From: Isoetes taiwanensis | Taxonomy: Eukaryota > Streptophyta > Lycopodiopsida > Isoetales > Isoetaceae | NCBI GenBank assembly: GCA_021234155.1 | Contig: JAJEKV010000566.1 | Span: 82,230-146,229, forward strand | Direction of reading: 5' to 3' | DNA length: 64,000 bases | Shown here: positions 1-12,779 of the stretch, piece after piece | Layout: each line of letters starts with the position of its first letter | How positions within the stretch are numbered: position 1 is the stretch's first letter | Program-made: the position numbers and the translations under genes | The notes under the pieces: model-generated | The model's input: the letters and a program-made list of their open reading frames with translations, nothing else | Told to the model about the DNA's origin: nothing | The model's database searches: none

Positions 1-1830
1 TGTACGACACAAAGTGGGTACGTGGAACATGTAGGTGCCACCCATCCGCAACCGGAGGGGTTGTGGTGCTAAAAGAAGGCGATATCTTGATCCGACAAAT
101 TGCTTGCCTTTGTGAATATTTTCATGGCAGTCCCATGGCACCCTTTCAAAGAACACCAACTTGCACTATGAGAGGCAAATTTTTCGCGACCTTCTCCCAT
201 AGAGATACATCCCAACGAGAGGCGAGGAACTTTGCACGAAATTCGAGCCAAGACAAGAGGGCGACCCTCCTCATACCATGCTTGAATAGAGACAACACGC
301 AAGAACCCATCGCGTCTACGTGGTAAGGGGATGAACCCGAGACCGCCAATGGAGGTGCCGAGGGGTTCTGGAGGCGTGGTGCCCACCACCATGGAGTCAC
401 CAATAAGGTGTGGATAGAGGGCATGGCGGAAAAGATGTCCGGCGCCTCCCATGCCGCCAACAAGCCATAAGAAAAAATGGGAAAGCGCTTGGAAAAAGGT
501 CAGAGTGTCCGAAATAAAGCCCAAGGTAGGACTGGTTTGGCCCCTTCTTGCCTAGAGGGATCAAATGACCAAGAGCTTGTCTAAGAAGGCGTGAACGGGA
601 GAGTCATCCTCACCATTCAGAGTCTCCAAATGAATTTTGAAATAAGCACTTTGCTCTGCAAAGAAGAAGTCCATCATACCCGGACCACACGCCCATTTTG
701 GAAGGATGCGCCGACCACGCCACCTTAACCACAACACCTTCCTCGGTACACGCCCAAAAAAAAGTTCGAACTATTGCAATGAGCTCACGCACTTTGATGC
801 GTGATGCTAGCGATAAAGGATGCCATATAAACATGGGTACTACTAAGGACCGACTTGCCCTTTGTAATGCGACTGCGAGAGACAACTTAAGGTGGACCAC
901 CAAAACAAGTGCTTCTCAAACCCCCTAATGATCTCCTCCCATGCAGCTCCCATCGTAACATGGATGCCAACCTGCCGGAATCCCCAACAACTTGATGGCC
1001 TGTCCATGCGCAAGTAATTTCCATGGATAATCGTGAACACATCCTGGGGCCGGGATTATCCAATGTCCACAAACACATGATTATCCATACACATACGCCC
1101 CACAAGAACACCGGAAGCCGGTGAAAAAGTGTCTAAAAGCATTTTGGCAAATAGCAAGATTCTCATCATTAGCGACTAGGAAGAGGAACGTGTCACCGTG
1201 CGCATATTGATTGCGGACCTCTTGTGTGTCATCCTCCATTGCAAGACCATGGAGAAGTCCCTGTCATTGCAATGGTGAATAATCGCGGACAAAGCCTACG
1301 CAACAATTGAAAAGCAATTGTGCTAAAGGGCATCCCGGGCGTAATACCCGACCGAGTGAAAAGGCATGTGACGACTCACCATGGAACAGATGTCGCCGAA
1401 AGCAGAGATATCGACTTCATAATATCGATGTGAATTGTTCCCCAAATCCCGATCTTAGCATACAACGACGATGAATTCCCGGTGACACTGTCATAAGCTT
1501 TTGCAAAATCAAGCTTAAGGTATACAAGCGGAAGGTTTTGCCTCACGTGCCCAATAAATTCCCTCGTGCGCCAGAAGCAACATTATTCAAAATGCACCGT
1601 TTTGGAAGAAAACCTGACTGGGTTGTTGAGATGGACTCTGCCAAGATGTCCTTTACCCACTCTGCAAAAGCCTTGGCGAAGATCTTATATACGGATGACA
1701 ATAAGGTGATGGGCCACCAATTTGAAATAGTCTGAGGTTCCTCGACCTTGGGGATGAGTGAGATGGCACCTGTGTTTAGAATTATATCCAAAGCAGTGGA
1801 CCGCCGAAAGTCACAGAAAGCATCATACAC
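1..1830 (-). pseudogene. LINE (non-LTR retrotransposon) reverse transcriptase relic
   Basis: Read on the minus strand, 1830-1543 encodes the N-terminal part of a plant LINE reverse transcriptase: ISLIPKVEEPQTISNWWPIT, then VYKIFAKAFAEWV and a TQSGFLPKR segment. These match the family pattern 'LIPK..p....RPI.L...YKi.aK.la.R....QsgF...R'. It continues at about 1530-1482 with LKLDFAKAYDSV (RT motif A, D-x3-AYD). Near 1190-1130 comes FLFLVANDENLAI, and further left are segments typical of the region after the LINE RT (LKLSLAVALQRA at about 880). Frames change repeatedly and stops interrupt, so it is dead. The 5' end appears truncated near 1830, and the 3' end runs off the window start. The identification is firm for the RT part; no TSD or poly(A) can be seen. 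Confidence 0.82.
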
Positions 1831-4800
1831 ATCTGGCTCCAGCCATTCCCAATACTCTTATGGCTTCTTTATGTGCACATTTCACAATATACCACCCATT
1901 AAGCCTTCTTATATCGTTGACAAGTGCGATTTTCATCCATGTGTCGATTTGGCACACAAGGGCTTATTGGATGCCCAAATAAAATGGGTCTGGATGAAAT
2001 CACTAGGCTATAGTAACCTTTGCCATCTACATTTATTTGCCTACATTGCTTTATATGCTCTATTAAGGTTCTAGTCATGAAGGAATAGTTTCAATGTAGT
2101 TAAATCATGCCCAAGGTTTAAAAACAATCAACATCCATAAATGGCAAAGCATCTGCTTGATCTTGCATCAATGGTGAGTCTAACTATTGGTTGTTCGTAT
2201 TTTTCTATGTGATTAAGTCATAAAATAAATAGTTTATTTCCATTTCATTTTTTATGTCCATGTTTGTATATGACAGTAGTATGTAGGCCCTTTTTCAAAA
2301 TAAGGATTCATTCTAAAATAGATATCCTCCATTGTTCTCTTTTTATTTTACAGATTATGACACTCTTGCATGGTAAATTTGCATCAGAATATTAGATACT
2401 TGCATTTAAATAATATTCTTGGTCCATTATCTTTAGGGAAGTTCTCATATGTTTAAAGCATGAAAAGGCTAAGTTGATACTAAGGATTTGATACTACCAA
2501 AAAGCACCATCCAGGACAAAGGCTTTATGCTTTAGGGCATAAAGACATTTTCTTCAACACTTAGAGTTGTTGCTTAAAAATAAATATATATGATGTAGGA
2601 AGGCAAGGAGCGATGATATAAATGTCGTGGAGGAGAGTACACAAAGAGGTCAAGGAAAATACTTTATGTGCTATGTCTGGCTTTTAGGCATACCCATTTA
2701 CACCCTAAAAAAAGGCTTGGGGCATAAAAATATTCATGGTAAGGCATCTGAGAAAAAGGGGAAAATACTGGTAGGCATCCAGAAAAGGGTCAGGTAGGCA
2801 TCCGAGAAGCATTGCGGTGGCATCAGAAGCATTTAAAGGATTTACTATTCATAGCATGCAATTGGGTTTCTTCATTGCTCCACCTAAGAAATTTATTATT
2901 AAGAGCATGCAATTGGGTTTCTTTGGCATATGACTAGTTAGTCTTCTCTAAGGGAGCTAAAAACATATGTTTGTTAATTTCTGCACTTGAAATCTTGATA
3001 TTAGTAATGATATTATCTTAGAGAACATACTAGTCAATACGCATTGTAAATGCTGCCACTCAAATGTTGAACTTGGCTGAGTCACAACGTGGATAATGCA
3101 TATGCAAAACATGGACACCTATAACTTTTCCAACATGCATGCTAAAAAATAGCCTGATGATCTAATGGAATTTGTGATCAAAGAGGGCTCTCCATGCTCT
3201 CCATGAAAACTCTACCATTAAAATGGCATTTTTCCATGTTCTTTTAAGGTTGTCTAAAACACATAGGGAACTTTTGAGGTGAATCTTAAATTTTGAATCC
3301 CATTTTGTAATGGAATTTGTGATCAAAGAGGGCTCTCCATGGAAACTCTACCATTGAAATGATGCAACCAAGTTCTTTTAAGGTCGTCTAAAACACATAG
3401 GGAACTTTTGAGGTAAATCTCAAATTTTGTATCCCATTTTGAGGGAACTTTGAGCATCTCATGCTTTGAGATCCAGTTGAAGATGTTTTTCATCCCAATT
3501 AGGAAAGAAAAACGTTCGCGGCGGCCAAGGTTTCTTGTAGTGATAATTTGAAATGACTAGAGACATTCATGTGCGAAAAGGCACGACCAAAAATTGCAAG
3601 ATAAATGATTATCATTACATGCACTTAACATGAGATTGTTTATATACTGATGTGTTAGACATTATAGGATGCTTTCTTTGTAAAATTGACACTTGTGGAA
3701 GAAGCTTAACGTGTATCTTGTAGCGGGTCTCATGGTCCACATGTAAGAATGAAAAATATGGCTAATTAAGTAATCTGGCAAGTCTAGTGATTGTTGGCGC
3801 TACTAGAGTGCAAGCATAAGCCACGAGTCCATGTTTGTTTATTCTCATCAAGCTAGCAATATTCATCCAAGATGAGTTGCCAAATATTAGACCTACCATG
3901 TCAGGTTTAAGAAGAATATTAGGAGGACTCATGAGTATATGCATGATAGTATAAAGAATCATAAATCAAGTTTGATTATTTATTTTGCTACTTGTACTCT
4001 AGCTTTTTTGTTTTTTGTTTTTTAGCACACCAGCCCTACCGGGCCTACAGCCTTTCTTGCAATTCTAGCCTATCCACGTGTAATTTCCATGTCATCAAAA
4101 TCTGATGTTGTTTATTTTACACCATTAGATCTCTAGTTTTAGAAATCTAAGGCCAGGGACATTAGAAATTCGGTCAAAAATGGGCACGGAGATGGGAAGA
4201 GAAGCTGTCCCTTGGCTTGGTCAATCCCGTGTATTTTTCCTCTTCCAAGCACGATCAATCGTTCATCTTATTTCTTCTTCGATGCTTCGCATTTTTCTTG
4301 CCCTGTTTCTCCTGCACAACTGCTCTGCTTCGGCCCTGCCTTTCGGCTTCTACCGTTAATAAGCTCCAATTTGCTGCTGCAGATTTGGGTCAGTCGTCTT
4401 CTTGCAGGTTTTCTTGATTCGTTTCTGATTTTATACTGTTTTATGATTCCGATGATGAGGGCTAGGAAGATTCTCGTTTTTTCATTCGATATCTCCATCC
4501 CTATCCCCTTTTTTTAACGCATCCCTTTCGTCTTTTTAAATGCGCTTGTGTTGAAAAGAGACCTAACTTTAGAACGAAGAGTTGGGATTCAGAAGAAGAC
4601 TAGGTCGTTTTCAACATCTCCATTTCGTACATCAGGAAAGGCATACATCTGGTGGCCAGTTCATTCTGCCTTACAGTTTGGCTTGCTGAAGTTGCCCAGT
4701 ATTTTCATAAACAGGGAAACATCTTCCTTGATTTATAGTGGTATGGTGGTATTTCTATCTACCTTTCTTGAATCCAGTTGTCCAGGTCAGAGCTTGGATA

Positions 4801-7800
4801 AATTACATTCTCTCGTGAATCTTTTATGAAGAGGCAAAAATCTGTTTTTATTGAATCATGTCAATCAAAGTTATAGTTTCATTAGGAGCGTTTTACTGTT
4901 TTTTCTTGTGACAGTAGAACTGTCTGTTGTATGTGGAAAGGCAGGTGGACACGATTTTTGTAGGAAGTATGCTGCAGAACCTTTGCAAGGCACAAGGTTT
5001 AAGGCCAGGTCTTTGAATTTAGTTTACAGTGGTGATGATGAACCAAGAAAAGAAAAAGGTTGTTCGTCATGTTTTGAACTTTCATCTTCTGCAAAATACA
5101 AGAAGCTTTCATTTTGAGCTTGCATACACTCTTCATAGTATAGAAGAAAAATGTAATGCAGTGTTTAGGGAGATATCGACTGCTCAGTATTTTTTTTCCA
5201 ATCAACTGGCTTTCATTTGCAGCCTATATTGCTTTATTTGGCCAAGTTCACAGAGATTTGAAGCATCTTTCACCAATGGGTCTAGAATTGCAGCGCACTA
5301 GATGTCATAATGGAGACTTCGTCCTATTCCGACAGGTAATTTCTTAATTTCTATAGAAGGTACTTACTAGACATAAAAAGCCTTTATCTTGAGAGGCATT
5401 CAAACATCGTTGTGTCTGCCAAAAGTTACTTAGTTTCAAAATGCATGGAATTTGTTGCTCCCAATTGATGATTCTAGCAATTCAATCAGGTTTGACAAAT
5501 TTCATCTGCTTTTATTTCTTTTCCTTCTGCTCCATGTTCTTTCCCATCTTGACAACTCTTAGCACTCCAATTCATCCATAACTCCGCTTGCGTTTATCCT
5601 AACATTGTTTGCAGATGTAACTCAAGTTTGAAGAACTGCGAAGTGTCAAGCGTTATAGTTTCTACAACCATAAAATTTAAAAATCCATTTCATGGCATCT
5701 GTCCAATTGCGATTCATCATTTTCTCGGCCTGCGTTGGATGTTTTATATTTCTTCCACTATCCATTGTGACTGAATTGAAGAAAGATACGAGGCTGTTTT
5801 TATATTATTCTACGCTGCATATAGATTTACTTTGCAAATAATGACATTAAACCTTGACAAGCCAAAAAGACGAAAAGCTACTAGTACAATTGAAGTACAA
5901 AGCCCATAAGGTGTTCTTCTGTCATAAGGTATACAAGTAAAATATGAGAAGGGTTTTTGCCATAGGATTTCTAATGGTAATGCATCAAAGGAAGAAAGTG
6001 CTGATTTGTGCCACGAAATGAGCACATGGCATAGAAGCTATTGCGTGCTTGATCCTCATTGACTGGTTGAGTGATGTAAGTATGACAGGCATTTTACAGG
6101 AATTGTAAGAACGCTTGCCACTAGAGATTTTGCAAATTTTCTTTTTGTTCCTTGACACCTCTGTTGCTATTCCTTGTAGTCCTCAAGAGTACGCCTCCTG
6201 CTACTGGAGAGTTTACAAGTTTTCTTTTTGTTCCCTTGTATGAGCCACGTCTATTGCTAGCCATTGAAGTTCTCATTTGTCCTTGCATATATTGTTATTA
6301 ATAAGCTGTCAGATCAGTTGCAATACTTTGTGTTACTACTTGTGATTCTGATCCTGATGATTCGTTCCCTTCATTTCTTGAACAATAGACTTCAATTGGC
6401 AATGTTCAATTGTACTTAAAAGCTTATTTCTCTAATCTAGTATCAGCTCTTTTTCAGGTGAACTGCTGAACATTATAGGGCCTTAAAAGCTGCTGGAAAC
6501 TCTGCTCTTGCATTTATGCAGAATGTTCTGGCTGGAGCAAAGCTCTCACTGGAAATATACTTGAAAGGTCAATTTTTGAACATTACGTAACTTCCAAGAA
6601 GAAGCCAAAGAATAGAAAAGAAAAGCCACAAACACTCAACACCTTTCTAGTTTGCACAGTTAAAGGATTTGTTGAAAATACTGAATAAATTTTCAGGTGA
6701 ATCGCAGACAAGGAATAAAGACATTCCAGGAGATAAGGAGATGAGACTGGGGTATATGGCATGCTTAATGCTACAAACTAAAGGCTGTTGAAAATTTCGA
6801 TGTGCCTTACTCTTTATTAGATATACTGACTACAGATGTTATTTGTGTTATCACTAAATCAGGCTGCGAAAATAGGGGTTGTCAACCCAAAAAATCTTGC
6901 CATGTGGCAAACTTGCCAAATTTCCCATTTGTGATGACCTGGCTGGGGTTTTGCAGAAGTCATGGAGATTTCCCATTTGACAACTAGGTTTGTCCCGAAG
7001 TTTGAGATCTTGTGGGGTTTGAATGAAACAATCTGCAATTTATATTGTTTCTAACTACTCTGCGTGCAACCACATGCAAATTAAGCCTGTTCTAGATGGA
7101 TTGCATGCCTGGGCATGCCTAATTCATGCATGGGCCAGATCTGTAGCTCCGCCCATTGCACACAGGTAAAATTGTCATTTGCACACTGTCTATTTGAAGG
7201 AATTAAAGTGGTCTCAAATTATATTTTGATGTAGAATCTGCGTAAGTTCATGTCTCATGCTTGATCCAGTTTTCCGTTGCTTATGGTTTGTCCAACACCG
7301 CATTTCTGTAGTTTCCCTTGCACAGAAGGAAAACAGGGTGCATGTTATGAATGAATCTACGGGGTGAGCCAAGGTTAAATTTGGGAATAAAATGCAGGCC
7401 TAGAAGAACATAATATTTATTTGTGTCTATCCTCTACCTTCTGCTCGAGTACATAAAGAAACTTGGCTCGTGTTGTAGCTATAATGCAGACATCAAAAAT
7501 CCAAAGCTCATAATTTTGCTAAAGCTTCTCATGGCTTATGATTAAATCTAAGATCTCTTACAACTTTCCACTTTGAGCCTTAGAAATTGCCAAATACTTC
7601 GTTCATTGGATCAAATTCTGCAGCCTTGTGATCAGATTACATCTATTTGAACATGCTCAAACATGATATGTCTAGGGATCATGTCTTAGGGCTTGAGATT
7701 AAAGAATGACAGGATGTTTAATCAGTCCCAAATACAATAATTCCACTTATTCCTGATCTGAGACATTATAAAATGTCAACCTTGATTACGATCTTTGACC

Positions 7801-8781
7801 AGATGTTTGCTTGCAAACTACTTCTCTTATGCATGTAAGTCGCCTAGCATCACGTAGCCAAAGGCAATGCAAATGTAGGCTGTTAAATAGGACCTTGCCA
7901 TTGTTTACCTTGGAACAAGCACTGTGTTTTGCATATAAGCAAACTTCTGGTTATTTCTTGTGTCTTGTGCCTGCTTGCAGGATATAGTGGTTGCATACAA
8001 TATGCATGATAATACTTTAACGTTATAAACTTGCTAGCTATTTGTTTACGAAGTAATAAACATTAGAGCCTATGGGCATAAATATTCTGTTGTCTTCCAT
8101 ATCATTCTCCTAAGGTGTACTGGTCATGGGAACAATAAGTTGCATATTGTAATCTTACTGCTAGCCTATGTGCTGCACTTGTGGTATGATCGTGTCCATC
8201 GATTGATAGCCAGCCTGCTATGTCCCGTAATTCCTACATTCCTATAAATCAAGAAACAATAACAGTATTACAAGAGAAATAACACGTAGGCATGAATAGC
8301 CAGGATGTAATTCTCCATTGCTTTTTGAACACCAACCTTACCTTTATTGAGTGTCCTCTCAAACACCACCCTGGGCTGGATATATGCCTTTAAGATTCGG
8401 ATCTAATGTGGCTATCAAGGAATCAAAAGAGCGGCTCGTCTATTTTCCTATAGACACATTAACAAGTCACAAAATGCCAGCTTGATTTAAAGCGTATTTT
8501 TCTCAGTTGACATTTATGTACGCATCTAGACCCTCTTCATCATGAAATATAATGCTGCTACAATATGGCAACATCGATACATGGATTCATCATGCTACAT
8601 TTTCTGCTATGATGTTATTCAGCAAAGCTGCCACGAGACTTGACAATGCAGGAATCAAACAGATAATAAAACTCTCAGTATTCCTCAATCCACGGCATTT
8701 TCTCACAGCATTCAATCATATTGTATATATGAATGAAAGCAAACGTCTGTCAGCAATCATGTATATCTATCTGTAACATAC
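1831..8781. other. gene-free stretch with local duplications and an exon-like segment
   Basis: No ORF here resembles a known protein. At 4180-4420 a CT-rich, less AT-rich segment ends in a CAG|GTTTTC-type splice-donor context. Later CAG|GT and polypyrimidine-AG contexts occur near 5336, 6457 and 6697. This could be an old 5' untranslated exon set or a non-coding transcript, but nothing proves it. Short direct repeats occur around 2740-2930. The rest is unique-looking AT-rich DNA. Confidence 0.4.
3163..3441. repeat. tandem duplication, period about 145 bp, two copies
   Basis: Two adjacent copies (3163-3307 and 3308-3441) share long identical runs, including the 'atcaaagagggctctccatg' and 'aaaacacatagggaactttt' stretches. 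The second copy lacks a short internal repetition of 'ctctccatg'. No coding potential. Confidence 0.85.
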
Positions 8782-8920
8782 CTGTCAAGTGCCTCCCTCC
8801 CTATTAGGAGTTCAAGCATTACAATACCAAAATTGTAAACATCACTTTGTTCTGTATAGATTCTAGATAATGCATATTCGGATCACTGTAGCCAAAAGAA
8901 CGCAACATTTGACAAGACAT
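8782..8920 (-). pseudogene. receptor-like kinase exon relic (kinase subdomains VIII-IX)
   Basis: On the minus strand, after a consensus-like acceptor (ttcatttcag), the sequence reads MLRSFGYSDP. After restoring one lost base in the frame it continues as a YALSR segment and then IYTEQSDVYNFGIVMLELL and IGREALDR, ending at a GTATGT splice donor (8781-8776). This is the GY.DPEYA...TEKSDVYSFG.VLLELLTG core of plant leucine-rich-repeat receptor kinases, close in pattern to the ERECTA type. The single-base deletion inside the DPEYA motif and the lack of recognisable neighbouring exons indicate a relic. It is too short for an ORF caller, but both splice contexts and the motif agree. Confidence 0.72.
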
Positions 8921-9349
8921 CTGAAATGAATCAGCATTAGCAACAAGACATCCTTAATGCTACCTGAATATAAATGCCTATCTGCGATGCACAACGAGAT
9001 ATTGTTAAAGTTGGAAGTGCACAATTAGATAAGTGATGTGTATATGAAAATTTGGTAGAGAATGGCCTAAAAACTTTTAATAGATCCTCGTATCAAACAA
9101 CTGTGAATTCGAACAACGATGAAAAAACATAGCTATACTAATAAGAATTGGATCATACTCAAAATCTTGATACTCGTTAACATTACCAATACATGTTTTT
9201 ATCTTGCTAAAGCCTTCTGGTGTGCCTTTTGCTAGTTTTTTTTGTTTTCCTTGAGTAGTTTTAAAAAACCATTCTGTGTGGCTATAGATATACAAAGTCC
9301 TTACTTGCAAAAACGTGTCATATCTCTCAATTTAATTGCATACGGCTTT
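8921..9349. other. short non-coding stretch before the left duplication arm
   Basis: AT-rich DNA without recognisable coding content. It ends at the sharp boundary (about 9349/9350) where similarity to the right arm and to the middle copy begins. Confidence 0.5.
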
Positions 9350-9721
9350 AAGGTAGAAAAATAAAAATTGGATATGTAATTTTGCCCTTTCGAAAACTAT
9401 GATGCTTCTCCAACATGGACACTATAGTTGCTACATTATGATTTATAAACGAGTTTTCATGTTCATGTTCATGTTCCTTGAATGAAGCTTGCAGTTTACA
9501 CCTACATTATTGTAATTTAGTACTAAATTCCTATATCTTTTGGACTCCTTTGTTGACATTGTTGATTGATTGATTGATCTTTACTTGCATTTTGGCAGCT
9601 TTACTCGTATTCTAGTATTGATTCTGCCTTTTACCATGCATTCAATCTGATCTTACTGCATCCATAGATTCTTTACTTGCAATCAGACACCAGAATTGCA
9701 CCCAACGTGACATTCATGTTT

Positions 9722-9850
9722 CAAGAATGAAATTTTTGTAGGCATTCTTATGTGTCAACAGTGTCACCATGTCATTCTTATGCAGAAACCGTGCTTAATG
9801 GCATCGGCACTATTTCCACATAAGAATGCCAACAAAAATGTCATTCTTGT
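9722..9850. repeat. imperfect foldback (hairpin) element, left copy
   Basis: Outer arms (CAAGAATGAAATTTTTGT... and ...ACAAAAATGTCATTCTTG) and inner arms (GGCATTCTTATGTG.../...CACATAAGAATGCC) form a long imperfect palindrome of roughly 130 bp. It could be a small MITE-like element. The same structure is in the right arm at 60912-61042, so it predates the duplication. Confidence 0.7.
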
Positions 9851-10222
9851 ATAAGTAGATCATAATGCAGATCACATCTTCATGCCTGTGTCTTTAGAAG
9901 GAAGTGTCCGAGGTAGTGGTTGAGAGTGCAAAATCAAACCCATCAGGGGATTTCCTTATGCAAAATGGCTCTAGGCTGTTGAGTTGATTCAGTGAATTTT
10001 CTCAATAAAATATCTAGGCTTTGGAGGAGATGATGAAAAAAGGGTGATAAAGTTTCCCTTCGATTCTGGAAAGCCAACGTGGAAAAAAAAACACAAATGG
10101 AATCAACGGACCCAATGGTTGGCGTTGGGATCGTGCCAACATCTGACGGACGCAAATGATATGTTTAGCCAGGATATGTTTAGCAAATGCAGAGGGCGCG
10201 TCAATAAAGTTTGAGTTTGAGG

Positions 10223-10228
10223 TATAAA
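10223..10228 (+). promoter_or_regulatory. TATA box of the interrupted kinase copy
   Basis: TATAAA in 'gaggtataaaagtgtcc', 56 bases before the ATG at 10284. The whole upstream block is identical to the promoter of the intact kinase, so the box is probably inherited rather than independently used. The retrotransposon lies about 175 bp downstream, so any transcript would run into the 5' LTR. Confidence 0.6.
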
Positions 10229-10402
10229 AGTGTCCTTTTCTTCATTTTAGACACAAACACAATTCAGAGGCGGAGAAGACAGAATGAAGACAGAGATGGA
10301 GGAGCCGGAAGAACAGCTTCTCAATCACAGGTATTGGGCTTCATATCCAAATCTTTTGCAGCGCTATGATCTGCTCAAAGAGATCGGCCATGGTGGCTTC
10401 GC

Positions 10403-10620
10403 TGTTGGAACGTGTCATATTTACACGTGTTACAATCTTGGCTCTTTGGTTTATATTTGGCTCAAGGAGCTAAAAGGGGCTTTTGCCTTTTAGCCCTCAT
10501 TGTATATAAGAGCATGCTCTCTTCATGAATATTCATTCGCTTTGGGATTAACTTGTGCTTTCTCTCTTTCTCTGTTGTTTTGCTGCGTCTCTTATTTCCT
10601 TGCTTGTCATATTCTCAACA
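10403..10620 (+). repeat. 5' LTR of the Copia element
   Basis: Starts TGTTGGAACG and ends TTCTCAACA. It contains a TATATAAG promoter-like motif. It aligns with the 3' LTR over its whole length with roughly a dozen differences by eye, mostly in one 25-bp CT-rich stretch near the end. The insertion is therefore not very recent. Confidence 0.93.
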
Positions 10621-10632
10621 TGGTATCAGAGC
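10621..10632 (+). other. Copia primer-binding site
   Basis: TGGTATCAGAGC immediately after the 5' LTR is the standard plant Copia primer-binding site, complementary to the 3' end of initiator methionine tRNA. Confidence 0.9.
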
Positions 10633-11539
10633 CAAGTTTGAGTTTATAGATACTGCAAGATATTGACGAAGTTTTCGTGGGAAGGTAATTCATCGGGTAA
10701 TAGTGTCGATCTTTGATCTTAAGACTTCGCATGGTTCATATATTGAGGAAAAGAATTAGAAGTAGAATCATGCTTTGAAAGAAAACTAATTTATGCTAGT
10801 TCATGAAGGTCGTAGCTATAGAAGCAAAAAGTTAGGTCGATTTTGAAAAGTCATAACTTTCTTAATATAATGGGGGTTTTGTATGATCTAAGGCTTGGCT
10901 TAAAAAAGAGTAAAAAGTCTAGTTTAAGTAACAAGAAGAATCAGTTGAAAAGGTGCAGTACTTTTTTGAGTTATGTAAATTTTAGTAACTAGTTGGGTTG
11001 GTGTTTAAAATTGTAAAAGAAAAGTCTTGTTAATGGATGCCTAGATATGTTTTATTAGTTTTGTTTTTTGCTTATTTTATGATCATTAAAAAAATTTCAT
11101 AGTCTCATTCAAACATAAGAGAAACTATCATTTGGTTATCTCTTGAAAAGCAATAAAAGATCAATAGTGTAATTCATGCTTATAAAACACCTCAATCATA
11201 TAGGTTGTATGCATGATAAAAAGCTTATGATTTCTTCTATGGCCATGAAGGACCATCTAAAAATAATTGAATGATATTTCTAATAAAATTACTTCTGAAA
11301 AGCAATGGAGTGACATTCCCCATATGTTAATATGAAAGCAATGGAGCATACATTCCCCATATTTTAATATGAAAGCAATCTTGCGACATTCCCATATGCT
11401 AAACTTTATTTTTATAGGTTAATTTTAAATGAAGTGACATTCCACATTTAGTTCTAATATGATTATCTATACGCCATTCTTCTCAGAAAAGAACGGGTAT
11501 GGCAACAACATTGTCTAATGTTGTGATCTAACGATATTT

Positions 11540-12310
11540 AATAGTCAAAGGATATGTATCCATTTTTGATGGAACCGGTTTTCCTATCCGGAAAATTAAA
11601 ATGATATTAATTTTTGAAGGTGATGACCTACTTGATATTGTGCAAGGTTCTTGCATTCGTTCCGCAAACCTGGTCGATAATACCGTGCCAAAATCACACA
11701 AGGGACCAAATATGATCAATGGGTGCTTGAGACTCAAACCGGGACAAAAAGAATATCGAGGCAAAAACGATATCTTTTATAGTTTTTTAAAAGATTCGCT
11801 AATAATGGATGTTGTCTCTTATTCCAATAGTCATGATATGTGGGCCTATATAGAAAAGTTGTATCAGAAAAGGACTATAAATGAGCTAACATCCATATAG
11901 GTGAATTATTGGATGAACTTAAGTATAAAATGGGATATCTTTGCAAGACCATATTGATAAGTTTAAGTCCTTGGTAGAACAATTGGCCGCTTTGGTTAGT
12001 GTGAACCCTGTTCCATCTAATAAATTACCTACTATCTTCAAGCGGTCTATGCCAATTGAATTTGAAACAATTGTAGTTGTCTTAGGCTGAAAAGGACAAT
12101 CGATTTTGATAGTACCGCCCAGATATCTTTGCTTGAGCATTCCCCGATCGGATTAAAGACCGTGAAGAGCCATCCGATCTGACCAATGTTGTTACCGATA
12201 GATTGCCTAATAAATTTTCGTGGTAGAGGTTTGGTCGTTTGTTTCGTTGCAATAATTTCACGTGTTGCATTTCCTCCATGCCCTCATTGTGGGTAAAACA
12301 AATCATCCCC
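11540..12310 (+). pseudogene. Copia gag remnant (UBN2-type) with zinc-knuckle trace
   Basis: The 11601-11900 frame ends YSNSHDMWAYIEKLYQKRTI. A shifted frame follows with a DHIDKFKSLVEQLAALV segment (about 11945-12000). Both are typical of the gag helical region in plant Copia elements. Near 12275 CPHCG, then after a frameshift KTNH, looks like a broken CCHC knuckle. Frameshifts and stops throughout. Confidence 0.75.
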
Positions 12311-12779
12311 AGAATTGATTGTTTTCATAAACCATGACTATGATGCTAGACGATCGCGGATAGATGCACTTATTGGTCGAAGTCCGGTCATCTTGAGGAA
12401 ACATGTCATAAAAAGGCTTATGATGAAAAGCATGCTACAGCCATTACTCTTCCCCGAAAGCATGCCATTGTGTCATGACATATTATTCCGTAGTCTTTCA
12501 TGTTTTGATTTTGCTAATAATTTCTCATTGATTCTCGTGCTCTTTGCCCATATGGTCACTCTACTCATTGGTTACAAAGTTATCATGTTTTGAATGTCAA
12601 AAAAGTTTGTTTATATGGTTGATCATGGTACACAACAAGTTGTTGGTATTGGCAACATTGCTATTTCTACTATTGCAGGCCCTGAATGTTCTTGGGAGTT
12701 CTATACGTGCCGTGATTAGCCAAGAACCTTATTTCGTCGGGCTTTTCTTTTAACTTGTTGATCTTGGTCTCAAGGTCAC

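Noticed and set aside
4212-4517. 101-codon ORF in the CT-rich segment
   Set aside because: Phe/Ser/Leu-rich translation expected from pyrimidine-rich DNA. A splice-donor-like context interrupts it.
10501-10620. Possibility that the kinase is simply spliced around the insertion
   Set aside because: The intact copy is intronless, and the interrupting DNA has LTRs, a primer-binding site and Pol remnants. The distal part is also frame-broken.
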